Shown: positions 28,083 through 39,032 of the stretch, one piece after another
Layout: each line of letters begins with the position of its first letter
How positions within the stretch are numbered: the first letter of the stretch is position 1
Source: Rhodomicrobium sp. R_RK_3
Lineage (GTDB): Bacteria; Pseudomonadota; Alphaproteobacteria; Rhizobiales; Rhodomicrobiaceae
Assembly (NCBI RefSeq): GCF_002198715.1
Contig: NZ_MWLK01000022.1
Coordinates: forward strand, 42,344 to 106,343
DNA: 64,000 nucleotides
Direction: 5' to 3'
Made by a program: the position numbers and the translations under genes
Notes under the pieces: generated by a model
Told to the model about the DNA's origin: nothing
Database searches by the model: none
Seen by the model: only the letters and a program-made list of their open reading frames with translations

Positions 28083-28559
28083 TTAGCTGGCGCGATTGAT
28101 TTCGGCCGCCGCCAGCCAGGGATCGCTGATCGCCAGATAGCCGGCCCCCTTCAGGCAGCCGCCTCTGACCGTCTGAATGCCGGAGCGGATCACCCGGGCG
28201 GGGTTGCCGGCCACGATCGATCCGGGCGGCACGTCCCGCGTGACCACGCTGCCCGCCCCGACGATCGAGCCGTTGCCGATGCGGACCCCCGGCAGGATGA
28301 TCGAGCGGCCGCCGATGAAGCAGCGCTCGCCGATATAAGTGTCGGCACGCAAGCCCCGGGTCATGTCGTGGGTAAGGATGGTCGCCTCAAAGGCCACATA
28401 GCTGAAGGCGCCGATATGCACGCCGCGGGGATTGTCCAGGTCCAGTCTGGCTTTCAGGGAAATGGAGCAGGTCGGGTGCAGGTCCATTCCAAAGATTTTC
28501 GCAAGATACCATCGCCTAATCCCGAGCACGAAAAGCCGGGGATGCCGCAGCAAACGCAT
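28083..28559 (-). CDS. Left-handed beta-helix acetyltransferase (WcaF-like)
   Basis: Hexapeptide repeats run through the protein (VHIGAFSYVAFEATI, YIGERCFIGGRSIILPGVRIG, GSIVGAGSVVTRDVPPGSIVAG). The NPARVIR ending of the helix is typical of putative colanic-acid-type or sugar O-acetyltransferases that use acetyl-CoA. At 158 residues it is compact. The ATG at 28559 is chosen because GAGG lies six bases upstream. The in-frame extension to 28655 has no family-like sequence. Its substrate is likely a surface polysaccharide, but no other polysaccharide gene is adjacent. Confidence 0.85.
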   Translation of the reverse strand: MRLLRHPRLFVLGIRRWYLAKIFGMDLHPTCSISLKARLDLDNPRGVHIGAFSYVAFEATILTHDMTRGLRADTYIGERCFIGGRSIILPGVRIGNGSIVGAGSVVTRDVPPGSIVAGNPARVIRSGIQTVRGGCLKGAGYLAISDPWLAAAEINRAS

Positions 28560-28686
28560 TTGTAACCTCGGAGGACAAATTCTTTGTGGCGGTTCGGGGT
28601 TAGCGCCCCAATGGGGTCGATTTCGGATTGCCGGAAGCGCCGACGTCGGGGGCAAACGGCTCGAGCATAGATCGGCCCATCGCTAG

Positions 28687-28736
28687 AATTTTTGGCCGCT
28701 GCGAAGCAGCAATCCGGACAGCCGGAGGCCAAAATT
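28687..28736. promoter_or_regulatory. Three-way-junction palindrome in AT-rich leader
   Basis: AATTTTTGGCC at 28687-28697 pairs with GGCCAAAATT at 28727-28736, enclosing two smaller hairpins: GCTGC-GAA-GCAGC at 28698-28710 and CCGG-ACAG-CCGG at 28714-28725. The fold resembles a small cruciform or three-way junction. It lies about 130 bases upstream of the acetyltransferase start. It could be an RNA element or terminator, and its function is unknown. Confidence 0.5.
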
Positions 28737-29114
28737 GATGATCCTTATTATCAGGAAATAACTGCAACCCCTATACGTAGAGTGCGTTTGTCCACAACTC
28801 GAGCCAATTCGGAAAAAATCGGCGCTTAATAAAATTTTATCTAAGATTCATTTTTCGTTCTGCGTTCGTCCTGCCGGATCGCGGCGGGAATGTGGCCGTG
28901 TTCTGGTGGGGCGTCTGAGCGCATCGCATGAGTCGGGCTCAGCCAGAGCGGTGTCTCTCAACCTTCCAAGTCGCGAGAGCCCAGCCCTCTCCCCATGGGA
29001 GAGGGAGCTAGGCTGCGGATTGGTTATGGGCGTCGGTTTCCGACTAAACCGATGCATGCATAGCGGCTCCCGGGGGGCGCTTTTGCTCCGCCCCAGCCTT
29101 GCGGTCCGTCGAGA
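28737..29114. other. AT-rich intergenic stretch followed by repeat copy, no gene
   Basis: The segment 28740-28860 is unusually AT-rich for this genome (for example GCGCTTAATAAAATTTTATC). The remainder is ordinary GC-rich sequence with an R3 repeat copy. No coding frame is convincing. It lies between the acetyltransferase start and the end of pyrG, so it can hold the acetyltransferase promoter and the pyrG terminator. Confidence 0.55.
28981..29030. repeat. Dispersed repeat family R3, copy 3
   Basis: CCCTCTCC-CCAT-GGGAGAGGG followed by GGCTGCGGATTGGTTATGGG. The trailing words match those following the copy at 110-156. Confidence 0.7.
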
Positions 29115-31389
<2,275 letters not shown>

Positions 31390-31406
31390 TTGCCGCCTCC
31401 TCGAAT

Positions 31407-32087
31407 TTAAGATTTAAAGCAACAATCGAATAACACATCCCCTCCGCCAAGCGCGTAGGAGCGCGTTACCGGCGTGAGCGCTTCGTCAACTTCCTCGATC
31501 GGCGGCAGTTCCAGGCCGGTCTGCCCCGAACCCAGGATCATGGGCGCCACGAGCAAATAAAGCCTGTCGACCGCCCCCGCCGCGAGGAATCGCGACACCG
31601 TTTTGGCGCCGCCCTCGATCAGGATGCGCCTGAGGCCGGCCTTGTGCAGGGCGCGCACGATGGCGTGCGGATCGAGCCCGTCCGGCCCGGCGTCGACGCA
31701 GATCGTGCTGGCGGCGGGCGAGTCGCAATTTTTTAGGGGCGTCACTACATAAATTGCTGTGCCGTCATCAGATAGACACTTCGCCCCTGTTGGTAACCTG
31801 CCATTAGGATCGATGACGACGCGCGCTGGAGACCGTCCCTCCACGCGGCGCACGGTCAGCAGAGGATCGTCCGCAATGACGGTGCCGATACCGACGACGA
31901 CGGCGTCAACCGAGGCGCGCAAGCGATGCAGGAAATCGAGGGCACTTGGCCCGTTGATATATTTCGAAGCCCCAGTCGGCGTGGCGATGCGGCCATCGAG
32001 CGACTGCCCTAGCTGGGCCACCACATAGGGACGGGCCGGATCGCTCGCGGCGATCGGATCCAAGGCTGATGTTGGGTCGTTGTTCAT
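31407..32087 (-). CDS. RibD C-terminal-type reductase
   Basis: The 226-residue protein has the dihydrofolate-reductase-like fold of the RibD reductase domain. This domain reduces the ribosyl side chain of the pyrimidine intermediate in riboflavin synthesis using NADPH. Visible are AQLGQSLDGRIATPTG, the substrate region VVVGIGTVIADDPLLTVR and the NADPH loop ILIEGGAKTVSRFL. The deaminase half of a fused RibD is missing. It is divergent from ribA, which supports a flavin role. The start is uncertain: ATG 32087 is used, with TTG 32120 or 32096 possible. Confidence 0.8.
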   Translation of the reverse strand: MNNDPTSALDPIAASDPARPYVVAQLGQSLDGRIATPTGASKYINGPSALDFLHRLRASVDAVVVGIGTVIADDPLLTVRRVEGRSPARVVIDPNGRLPTGAKCLSDDGTAIYVVTPLKNCDSPAASTICVDAGPDGLDPHAIVRALHKAGLRRILIEGGAKTVSRFLAAGAVDRLYLLVAPMILGSGQTGLELPPIEEVDEALTPVTRSYALGGGDVLFDCCFKS

Positions 32088-32211
32088 CGTCAATGAAGGA
32101 CGCTCCGTTGAATCAGACAATCGATCACGCCTTTTTTTTCACTAGCGTACAGAATAGTCCGCCAAGCAAACGTGTTAATGCATGCGGATCATGAAGGGGA
32201 GCAAAACTGAG

Positions 32212-33318
32212 ATGGGTAGCGAGAGTTTAATGGACCTGATGGGCGATCCGCATGAAGTGCGGGTTGAACGGGCGCTGGCGGAAATTCGTTCCGGCCGTCC
32301 CGTCCTGCTGAGCGCCGCAGGTGCCGACTATCTCGTCATGAGCCCCGAAACCGTCGACGACGAGGCGCTGGCCGCGATCCGCGCGGCGAGCAAGGCCCAG
32401 CCGCAGCTCGTGCTGTCGCGGCCGCGGCTGCGCCTGCTCGGCCATAAGGGCGACGATGCCGGCATCATCCCGGTCAAGGGCATGAACGCCGCCGAAATTC
32501 ATGCGCTGGTCGCGCATACCGACATTCATCTGAACGGCCATGCCCCGAAGCCGGCCGGCGAAGCCGACAAGGCCGCGCTCGACCTCGTCCGCCTGGCCTA
32601 TCTGCTGCCGGCGGCGATCGTCGTCGAAATGCGGCAGGAGCCGAACGCGCCCGCCTCGACACTGGTGCGCGTCGAGGTAGAGTCAGTAAAGCATTACCGC
32701 GAGCATGTCCTGACCTCGCCGCGCATCGTTTCGCGCGCGCCGGTGCCGCTCGACGATATCGGCGAGACCGAATTCGTGGTGTTCCGCGGCGGCGAAGGCA
32801 TGCGCGATCAGGTCGCCGTCGTCATCGGCAAACCCAAACCGGGCGAGCCGGTCTATGCGCGGCTGCATTCGGCCTGCCTGACGGGCGATCTGTTCGGCAG
32901 CCTGAAATGCGATTGCGGCGACCAGCTTCGCGGCACGGTGAAATTCATGGCGGAGAATGGCGGCGGCGTGCTGCTCTATCTCGACCAGGAGGGGCGCGGC
33001 AACGGCATCGCCAACAAGATCCGCGCCTACCGGTTGCAGCATGCCGGCTACAACACGTTCGACGCCGACGAGATTCTCGGCTTCGATCACGACCAGCGCC
33101 GCTTCGATTTCGCCGCCGCCATGCTGAAGCAGCTCGGCTATCAGTCGATCCGCCTGCTCACCAACAATCCCGCCAAGGTCGAGGCCTTGCAGGCGGCCGG
33201 TCTCGATGTGGTCTCCAGCCACCGCGCCAAGGCCCGGTTCACGTTGCAAAATGTCGGCTATCTCGCCGCCAAGCGCGATCACGCCGGCCATATGATCGAA
33301 GAAGACTTGAAATACTGA
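32212..33318 (+). CDS. ribA: GTP cyclohydrolase II with degenerate N-terminal region
   Basis: The C-terminal 200 residues are GTP cyclohydrolase II, the first step of riboflavin synthesis. The zinc ligands lie in ACLTGDLFGSLKCDCGDQ, and the catalytic region in LDQEGRGNGIANKIRAYRL and NNPAKVEAL. The N-terminal 160 residues align in layout with the RibB synthase half (VERALAEIRSGRPVLL) but lack its acidic DDEDRENEGD-type active site, so that half is probably inactive. Several in-frame ATGs open the gene, and 32212 is used with GGGGAG ten bases upstream. A cytoplasmic enzyme. Confidence 0.9.
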   Translation: MGSESLMDLMGDPHEVRVERALAEIRSGRPVLLSAAGADYLVMSPETVDDEALAAIRAASKAQPQLVLSRPRLRLLGHKGDDAGIIPVKGMNAAEIHALVAHTDIHLNGHAPKPAGEADKAALDLVRLAYLLPAAIVVEMRQEPNAPASTLVRVEVESVKHYREHVLTSPRIVSRAPVPLDDIGETEFVVFRGGEGMRDQVAVVIGKPKPGEPVYARLHSACLTGDLFGSLKCDCGDQLRGTVKFMAENGGGVLLYLDQEGRGNGIANKIRAYRLQHAGYNTFDADEILGFDHDQRRFDFAAAMLKQLGYQSIRLLTNNPAKVEALQAAGLDVVSSHRAKARFTLQNVGYLAAKRDHAGHMIEEDLKY

Positions 33319-33401
33319 CGTAACCAGTCCATTCACCGCAAGGATGCCTTGCGGGCTTCCCCTGACGCATCGCCAATTGCCCCGCCGTTGAGGGATCGAG
33401 C

Positions 33402-34931
33402 ATGAATCGACGCGCTTTCCTGATGGCTGCGGGGCTCGGCAGCCTCGCCGCCGCGCTTGGCCGCAGCGGCTTGGCGGCGCTGGCCGAGACCGGGCCCGCC
33501 ACGGATTTTTCCTGGGACATTCTGAAGGCGAAAGCCAAGGCGCTGGCCGGCGAGCCTTACCGCTCCGCCGCCGGCCAGATCGCGCCCGCCCTCGCCGACC
33601 TCAATTACGACCAGTTCCGCAATATCGAATTCGACAGCGACAAGGCGATCTGGAGCGGCACCCAGATCCCGTTCCGGATGGAGCTGTTCCATAACGGCTA
33701 TATCTACCGCGACCCGATGGACATCTATCTGGTCGAGAACGGCAAGGCGGCGCCGATCCGCTACGACAAGTCGATGTTCAATTTCGGCCCCGCCGAGCAG
33801 CGCGTGCCCTTGCCCGACGATGCCGGCTTTTCCGGCCTCAGACTGCACGCGCCGGTGCATGAGCCGAATGTGTTCGAGGAATTCCAGGTCTTCCAGGGCG
33901 CCAGCTATTTTCGCGGCAAGGCGATGGGGCAGACCTACGGCCTCTCCGCGCGCGGCCTCGCCATCAACACCGCGCGCGAGGGCGGCGAGGAATTTCCCAG
34001 CTTCCGCGCCTTCTGGGTGGAGACCTCGGCGGCCGATTCCCACACCGTCACCGTCTATGCGCTGCTCGACAGCGACAGCGTCGCCGGCGCCTACCGCTTC
34101 GTCATCGGCCGCGCCGTCGATGTGGTGATGGATGTCGACTGCGCCATCTATCCGCGCAAGGCCATCCAATATCCGGGCATCGCGCCCTTCAGCAGCATGT
34201 TCTTCTTCGGCCCGGCCGATCACACCCCGCACGATGATTTCCGCCCGCGCGTGCATGATTCCGACGGCCTCCTGCTGCTCACCGGCGAGGGCAACTGGAT
34301 CTGGCGCCCGCTCGTCACCGCGCCGCAAATCCTCTATTCGGTGTTTTCCGACAAATCGCCGCGCGGCTTCGGCCTGATGCAGCGCCAGCGCGATTTCGAC
34401 CATTACCAGGACATCAACGCCGCCTATGAGCGCCGCCCGAGCGCCTGGGTCGAGCCGCTGTCGGATTGGGGCGACGGCAGCGTCGACCTGATCGAGCTGC
34501 CGACCGGCACCGAATATGCCGACAATATCGTCGCCTTCTGGCGGCCGAAGGACCCGCTCCAGGCCGGCGGCAGCTACGACTACCGCTACCGCCTGACCTG
34601 GTGCTGGCATGTGCCGGGCGAGCGCCCCGTGGCGCAGGTGCTGCGCACCCGCAGCGGCGTCGGCCTGCCGCCGGGCAGCCGCTATATCATGATCGATTTC
34701 GCGGGCGGCGAGCTCTATGCCGATGCCGATGATGAGCATTGGGATTATGACGTCACCGCCAGCGCCGGTTATATCAAGGCCTATACGATCGCGCCGAACC
34801 CCTTCACCGGCGGCAAGCGTGTCGGCATCGAATACCACCCGGACGGCAGCAAGGAAGCGGATCTCGCCTTCCAGATCAGCCGTTTCGGCAAGAAGCTGAC
34901 GGAGAAATGGGTCTATCGCTGGGCGCCCTGA
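33402..34931 (+). CDS. opgD: OpgD-like periplasmic glucan biosynthesis protein
   Basis: OpgG/OpgD proteins act in the periplasm on osmoregulated glucans, and the family includes beta-1,2-glucan hydrolases. The sequence shows QFRNIEFDSDKAIW, FSGLRLHAPVH, QGASYFRGKAMGQTYGLSARGLAINT, HDSDGLLLL and WVEPLSDWGDG. The N-terminus MNRRAFLMAAG followed by a hydrophobic run is a likely twin-arginine signal. At 509 residues it has normal length. GAGG lies eight bases before the ATG. It stands alone, far from opgH, and overlaps the convergent HPP gene by 19 bases. Naming it opgD rather than opgG is tentative. Confidence 0.88.
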   Translation: MNRRAFLMAAGLGSLAAALGRSGLAALAETGPATDFSWDILKAKAKALAGEPYRSAAGQIAPALADLNYDQFRNIEFDSDKAIWSGTQIPFRMELFHNGYIYRDPMDIYLVENGKAAPIRYDKSMFNFGPAEQRVPLPDDAGFSGLRLHAPVHEPNVFEEFQVFQGASYFRGKAMGQTYGLSARGLAINTAREGGEEFPSFRAFWVETSAADSHTVTVYALLDSDSVAGAYRFVIGRAVDVVMDVDCAIYPRKAIQYPGIAPFSSMFFFGPADHTPHDDFRPRVHDSDGLLLLTGEGNWIWRPLVTAPQILYSVFSDKSPRGFGLMQRQRDFDHYQDINAAYERRPSAWVEPLSDWGDGSVDLIELPTGTEYADNIVAFWRPKDPLQAGGSYDYRYRLTWCWHVPGERPVAQVLRTRSGVGLPPGSRYIMIDFAGGELYADADDEHWDYDVTASAGYIKAYTIAPNPFTGGKRVGIEYHPDGSKEADLAFQISRFGKKLTEKWVYRWAP

Positions 34932-35383
34932 CCGGCCCCAGCCATCGCCTGCAAGCGCTCCGACGTCCGCGCCAGCAGCATGACGCAGAGCGCCCCCGCC
35001 AGCACCGGCATGAACAAAAAGGTCCAGTCCAGCGACGAATTGTAGATCACCAGCGGCGTGATGCCGGCGGGCGGGTGGAAGACGTCGAACACCAGCATCA
35101 GCGCGATGCTGAGCGCGACCACCGCCGCCACCGTCGCGATGCCCTCGAAGCCGCTATAATGCAGGGCGATGCCGGCGCTGGCGCAGATCAGATGGCCGAA
35201 GATCACCGCCTTGCTCCGCGCCGGCGGCGATCGCGGGGCGCCGGCGACCAGCACGATCGAGGTGGCGAAGGGAATGGCGCCGAGCGGCGTGCCGGACAGG
35301 GCGGCGAGCGTCAGCATCGCGGCAATGCCGAAGCCCCCGCATGCGGCCGAAATCAGAGTATGGGCGAGAGCCTTCCTGTCCAT
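34913..35383 (-). CDS. HPP family membrane protein
   Basis: The 156-residue protein has four hydrophobic helices and the family motif FHPPAGITPL near residue 100. HPP proteins are integral membrane proteins, and some relatives have been linked to nitrite transport. The actual cargo here is unknown. It converges on the opgD-like gene with a 19-base overlap of coding sequence. Its start at 35383 follows no strong ribosome binding site. Confidence 0.85.
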   Translation of the reverse strand: MDRKALAHTLISAACGGFGIAAMLTLAALSGTPLGAIPFATSIVLVAGAPRSPPARSKAVIFGHLICASAGIALHYSGFEGIATVAAVVALSIALMLVFDVFHPPAGITPLVIYNSSLDWTFLFMPVLAGALCVMLLARTSERLQAMAGAGQGAQR

Positions 35384-35723
35384 CCGGAGAGTATCGGGTA
35401 TATTGCCAAAATTTCACTTGAGGATGATAGCGGCGCGCGCGATTTTGCCCATGCGACGCGGTCTTCGCGGTGATGATCGGAAGAGCGCAATCTTTTTTCG
35501 ATGCATATGCGCCGCAAGTTGTGTAAACGCGATGCAACGCAGGCTGCAGTTTCGATACGGCCGGCCAAGAATCGCGACACATTGAAAGTCGCCATAGTTT
35601 AGGGGTACGGCAAAAACCGCCCGGCAGTCCGCGCTCAATACAGCGAACTGTTGGCGCCGTTTGCGGGTTAGACACCTGCTGATTTTAGACTCCTGGATGT
35701 TTGAACCTTTGCCGGGCAAGACA
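35384..35723. other. Intergenic leader of the EipA-like gene, no gene seen
   Basis: This 340-base region lies between divergent genes. It includes moderately AT-rich patches such as CGCAATCTTTTTTCGATGC. No repeat copy or coding frame is convincing. It presumably contains the promoters of the HPP and EipA-like genes. Confidence 0.5.
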
Positions 35724-37103
35724 ATGCGCCGATTGAAACGATCCTCTATGGTTCGCCTCGCGGTCTTCGCGGGGGCCCTGTCCCTTTCCGGCCTCGCCGC
35801 CTCGGGCGCGCGGGCCTGCAACGCCGCCGATTTCGGCGCGGTCGTGGACCAGACGGCGCAGGCCCTGCGCGACCTCAACGTCAACGGCGCCCAGCGCTAT
35901 CAGGCGAAGCTGAATGCGCTGCGGCAAAAACATCATCTCAGCGACCAGGAGATCGAGCAGCGCGCCGAGTCGCTGCAGGACGACAAGATGAGCGATTTCA
36001 ATCGTGAGATTGAAATGCTGGTCGGCCAGATGGACAGTCTCAGCACGACGCCGAACGACAAAATCACCTGCGACAAGCTGGAGGAGCTGAAGCGCGTCCG
36101 CGACCGGCTGCTGACGGTGATGGGCCAGAAATCGGGCTATATGCTCGCCAAGGCCGATATCGAATTCGACCGCCCGAGCGGCGCGGCGCCGACGCCCCCG
36201 AAGACCGAGGCCCGCGAGGCGGTGAAGCCGCCGAAGGACGCGCCCCTGCCGACCACCACCAGCAAAGAGGATCGCCTCACGCCGGCGCCCGCGCCTCAGG
36301 CCGAGCAGCGCACCACCGCCGCCGTGCCGCCGCCGCCGCGCGAGGAGATCGTCACCAGCAAGCCGGTGGCGCCCGAGCCGCCCAAGGAAGCCGCGCGGAA
36401 AGATCCGCCGCCTGCGCTCAATCCGGGCCTGCCCGCCCGCCGCGAAGGTCCGGCGCAGACCGCCAAGAACTGGGCGCCCGATCCGCAGCCGATCGCGCCG
36501 CCGCCCGCCGCCGAGCGCCGTCAGGTCCTGGCCGACAACCGCAACAATCCCGAGCCGCCGACCATGCTCGCCCCGCCCCCGCCCGGCGAGCCGCTGCCGC
36601 TGCCGAGCGACCGCATCGAGGCGACCTACAGCATCGACGAGATCCAGGAAGCCGGCCGGGGCATTTTCGGCACCATCACCGCCCAATTCGGCGGCGCCAT
36701 CAATTACGCCTTCCAGCAATTCGGCCGCCCGAACGCCTATATCACCGGCAGCGAAGGCGGCGCCGCGATCCTGGCCGGCCTGCGCTATGGCAAGGGCACG
36801 CTGCACAGCAAGACCGCCCCCGAAAGCCCGATCTATTGGCAAGGCCCCTCGCTCGGCTACGATCTCGGCGCGGAAGGGTCCAACGCCCTGTTCCTGGTCT
36901 ATAATCTCGAAGACCCGAACCTGATCTACGGCCGTTTTAGCGGCATCGGCGGCTCGGCCTATGTGGCTGGCGGCGTCGGCCTGAACGTGCTCGGCAAGAG
37001 CGGCATGGTCATGGTCCCGATCCGCTCCGGCATCGGCCTGCGCCTCGGAGCGAACCTGGCCTACCTGAAATTCACCGAGCGCCAGACCTGGAACCCGTTC
37101 TGA
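35724..37103 (+). CDS. eipA: EipA-like envelope protein (DUF1134)
   Basis: The exported protein ends in a roughly 150-residue DUF1134 domain (AGRGIFGTITAQFGGAINYA, then YAFQQFGRPNAYITGSEGG). In Brucella, EipA is a periplasmic protein needed for envelope integrity and linked to lipopolysaccharide O-antigen. The N-terminal part has a signal (ending near SGARA), a helical region of about 100 residues and a long Pro/Ala-rich linker of about 160 residues, much longer than in the simplest homologues. ATG 35724 is used, with 35748 as an alternative. No operon partner is evident. Confidence 0.88.
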   Translation: MRRLKRSSMVRLAVFAGALSLSGLAASGARACNAADFGAVVDQTAQALRDLNVNGAQRYQAKLNALRQKHHLSDQEIEQRAESLQDDKMSDFNREIEMLVGQMDSLSTTPNDKITCDKLEELKRVRDRLLTVMGQKSGYMLAKADIEFDRPSGAAPTPPKTEAREAVKPPKDAPLPTTTSKEDRLTPAPAPQAEQRTTAAVPPPPREEIVTSKPVAPEPPKEAARKDPPPALNPGLPARREGPAQTAKNWAPDPQPIAPPPAAERRQVLADNRNNPEPPTMLAPPPPGEPLPLPSDRIEATYSIDEIQEAGRGIFGTITAQFGGAINYAFQQFGRPNAYITGSEGGAAILAGLRYGKGTLHSKTAPESPIYWQGPSLGYDLGAEGSNALFLVYNLEDPNLIYGRFSGIGGSAYVAGGVGLNVLGKSGMVMVPIRSGIGLRLGANLAYLKFTERQTWNPF

Positions 37104-37141
37104 GGGTGGCCCGCTCGGCGTTGGGGTCAACGGCGAGGCAT

Positions 37142-37200
37142 AACCCCCTCACCCGGCGCTAACGCGCCGCCCTCTCCCGATGGGAGAGGGCTGGGCGAGG
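37142..37200. repeat. Dispersed repeat family R3, copy 4
   Basis: AACCCCCTCACCC, a GGCGC-TAAC-GCGCC hairpin and CCCTCTCCC-GAT-GGGAGAGGG form the left half of a composite palindrome. Its right half is the copy at 37388-37431, with an R1 element between them. Confidence 0.75.
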
Positions 37201-37230
37201 CCGAATGACCGAAACCAATGCACCCCTCAA

Positions 37231-37337
37231 CGAAATCCCCGCGAAGGCGGGGTCCAGTAATCCCAGCGCTAGCGGTCGCACTCTGCGCAACCCCAAATGC
37301 TGCGGCGTACTGGATCCCCGCCTTCGCGGGGATTTCG
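37231..37337. repeat. Dispersed repeat family R1, copy 3
   Basis: CGAAATCCCCGCGAAGG at the left end and its complement CCTTCGCGGGGATTTCG at the right end bound the element. The core ends AAATGCTGCGGCGTACTGG, nearly identical to copy 2 at 7795-7896. One base is missing in the left GGGGATCC arm. Confidence 0.85.
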
Positions 37338-37387
37338 GAGTCATTGTCTGTTTAGGAGCGAACGAGCCATCCTTACGCCGCAACCGG

Positions 37388-37431
37388 ATTCCCTCTCCCA
37401 GGGGGAGAGGGTTGGGGTGAGGGGGTACTGC
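37388..37431. repeat. Dispersed repeat family R3, copy 5
   Basis: CCCTCTCCC-AG-GGGGAGAGGG followed by TTGGGGTGAGGGGGT, the inverse of the start of copy 4. Together the two copies flank an R1 element and fill the 37104-37485 gap, in which no gene is seen. Confidence 0.75.
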
Positions 37432-37485
37432 CTATCCGTTGGTCCGTAGCCCGGCCGCTTGCTCCGCTGCTTCCAGCCGCGAACC

Positions 37486-38004
37486 TCACCCTTCCCGATT
37501 GCCCCCGGCCTGCGACTCCCAGCGGTTCAGCAAATCCATATTGTTGCGGATATACGGGTTGTTCGGCGACTGCGACGCCGCAGCCTGCAAGGTCTGCCGC
37601 GCGCCGGCGAAATCGCCTTTCAGCATCTGGTGGTAGGCCAGATTGTTCAGCACCGTCGGCGTGTTGCCTGCCAGCTTGATGAGCTGGTTATACGCCCGCT
37701 CGGCATGGTCGAAGCGCTTCAGCCGGTCGTAAGACGCCGCGAGCCCCAGCCAGGCCTCGGCATTGTTGTGCCGCTCCTCGATGGCCTGCCGGTAATAGCG
37801 CTCGGCGAGGCCGTAATTGCCGTTGCGGTAATAGGTCTTGGCCTTTTCCAGCCATTGCGCCTCCGGGGCCGATCCGAAAGACGAGGTGTCGGTGATCTCG
37901 GTGGTCAATTCCTCTTCCGGCGCGCCGTCGAGCGCGGTCTTGCACCCCGCCGCGGCAAGGGCCAGCGCTCCCACCGCCAGCAATCTCAAGATATGTCCCC
38001 TCAT
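37486..38004 (-). CDS. tadD: TadD-like TPR lipoprotein of the pilus locus
   Basis: The 172-residue protein has a lipoprotein signal ending LAAAGC (Cys21), and residues about 50-165 form tetratricopeptide repeats (KAKTYYRNGNYGLAERYYRQ and the next units). TadD lipoproteins assist assembly of the Flp pilus secretin in the outer membrane. AAGGGG lies six bases before the ATG at 38004. It is the last gene of the operon, 23 bases after tadC. The start inside a longer open frame is set by the lipoprotein signal. Confidence 0.88.
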   Translation of the reverse strand: MRGHILRLLAVGALALAAAGCKTALDGAPEEELTTEITDTSSFGSAPEAQWLEKAKTYYRNGNYGLAERYYRQAIEERHNNAEAWLGLAASYDRLKRFDHAERAYNQLIKLAGNTPTVLNNLAYHQMLKGDFAGARQTLQAAASQSPNNPYIRNNMDLLNRWESQAGGNREG

Positions 38005-38027
38005 CTTTTTCCCCTTCGAGGCAAAAT

Positions 38028-39032
38028 CTAAAACAACGCGTTTTTTATTCGTATGAAAACCGGCAGGCCGATCACCACCAGCATCACCGGGAAGATGAAC
38101 AAGCCCAGCGGCAATGTCAGTTTGACCGGCAGCGAATGCGCCTTCTCCTCGGCGCGCGACAGACGCTTGTCCCGCATTTCTTCGCTGTAGATGCGGAGCG
38201 CATCGCCGATGCTCGTGCCCAACTGTTCGGTCTGGTAGAGCAGCGACCCCAGATTGACGACTTCTTCCAGCCCGGTGCGCAGGGCGAGGCTTTCGACGGA
38301 TTCGGCGAGCGTCGCGCCGGCCCGCAATTCCAGGCTCATGAAGTAGAGATTGGCGCCCAGAAACGGGTAGCTGTAGGAGATCTCCCGGCTGATCCGGTCG
38401 ATGGCGGCGCGCGGGCTGAGCCCGGCTTCGGAGCACACCACCATCAAATCCATGAAATCGGGAAAGCCCTCGCGGCATTCGCGCTGATAGGCTTTGCGAC
38501 GGGCGACGAGATATCGCCCCGGCAGCAGGAAGGCGACGCCGCCGATCGCGGCCAGCAGGCCGAGCTTGGTGGTCGGCTGCAAGCTCATATTGAGCGCGCC
38601 CATCAGCAGATGCGCGGCGAGCGGCGCCCCGACCAGCATCGCCAGCCGGATGCCCTGGAACCACAGCGCGCTGTTCGGGCCGAAATAGCCCGCGCCGACG
38701 AGATCGCGCTGCAGCCTGGTCTTCTCGCTCTGCCATTCCTGGCTCTTGCGGCCGCGCTCGACCTTGGCCAGCAGCGCCGAATTCTCCGCATAGGACTGGA
38801 AGCGCAGCGAGCGGCCGGTCGTCTCCCATTCCTGCTCGAGGGCGATATTGCCCGAGGTCAGCACCCGGTCCATCGCGGTGCGCTTGCGGATGTCGCTCCG
38901 GCGTTGGGCGACATCCGTCACCGCCAGCACGAAGAAGAACATGAACATGAAGGTAAAAAAGATCGCGCCGAGCAGCACGGCGCTATCAGCTTGATTGGTT
39001 CCGCCGGAAATGAAGGCCAATATCGATTGCAT
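38028..39032 (-). CDS. tadC: Tad pilus inner-membrane platform protein TadC
   Basis: The type II secretion F-family domain (EGFPDFMDLMVVCSEAGLSPRAAIDRI, then AGATLAESVESLALRTGLEEV) occupies the C-terminal half. Three to four transmembrane helices lie near the N-terminus, the middle and the C-terminus. With TadB it forms the platform that passes pilin subunits to the assembling pilus, driven by CpaF. At 334 residues it fits the family. The start codon shares one base with the tadB stop (TGATG). Confidence 0.93.
   Translation of the reverse strand: MQSILAFISGGTNQADSAVLLGAIFFTFMFMFFFVLAVTDVAQRRSDIRKRTAMDRVLTSGNIALEQEWETTGRSLRFQSYAENSALLAKVERGRKSQEWQSEKTRLQRDLVGAGYFGPNSALWFQGIRLAMLVGAPLAAHLLMGALNMSLQPTTKLGLLAAIGGVAFLLPGRYLVARRKAYQRECREGFPDFMDLMVVCSEAGLSPRAAIDRISREISYSYPFLGANLYFMSLELRAGATLAESVESLALRTGLEEVVNLGSLLYQTEQLGTSIGDALRIYSEEMRDKRLSRAEEKAHSLPVKLTLPLGLFIFPVMLVVIGLPVFIRIKNALF

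Noticed and set aside
32121-32211. Possible FMN riboswitch ahead of ribA
   Set aside because: The leader is too short and lacks the conserved FMN-aptamer words.
37486-38829. A 447-residue fusion protein ahead of tadD
   Set aside because: The upstream part is an out-of-frame shadow of tadC. The lipoprotein signal at 38004 marks the true start.
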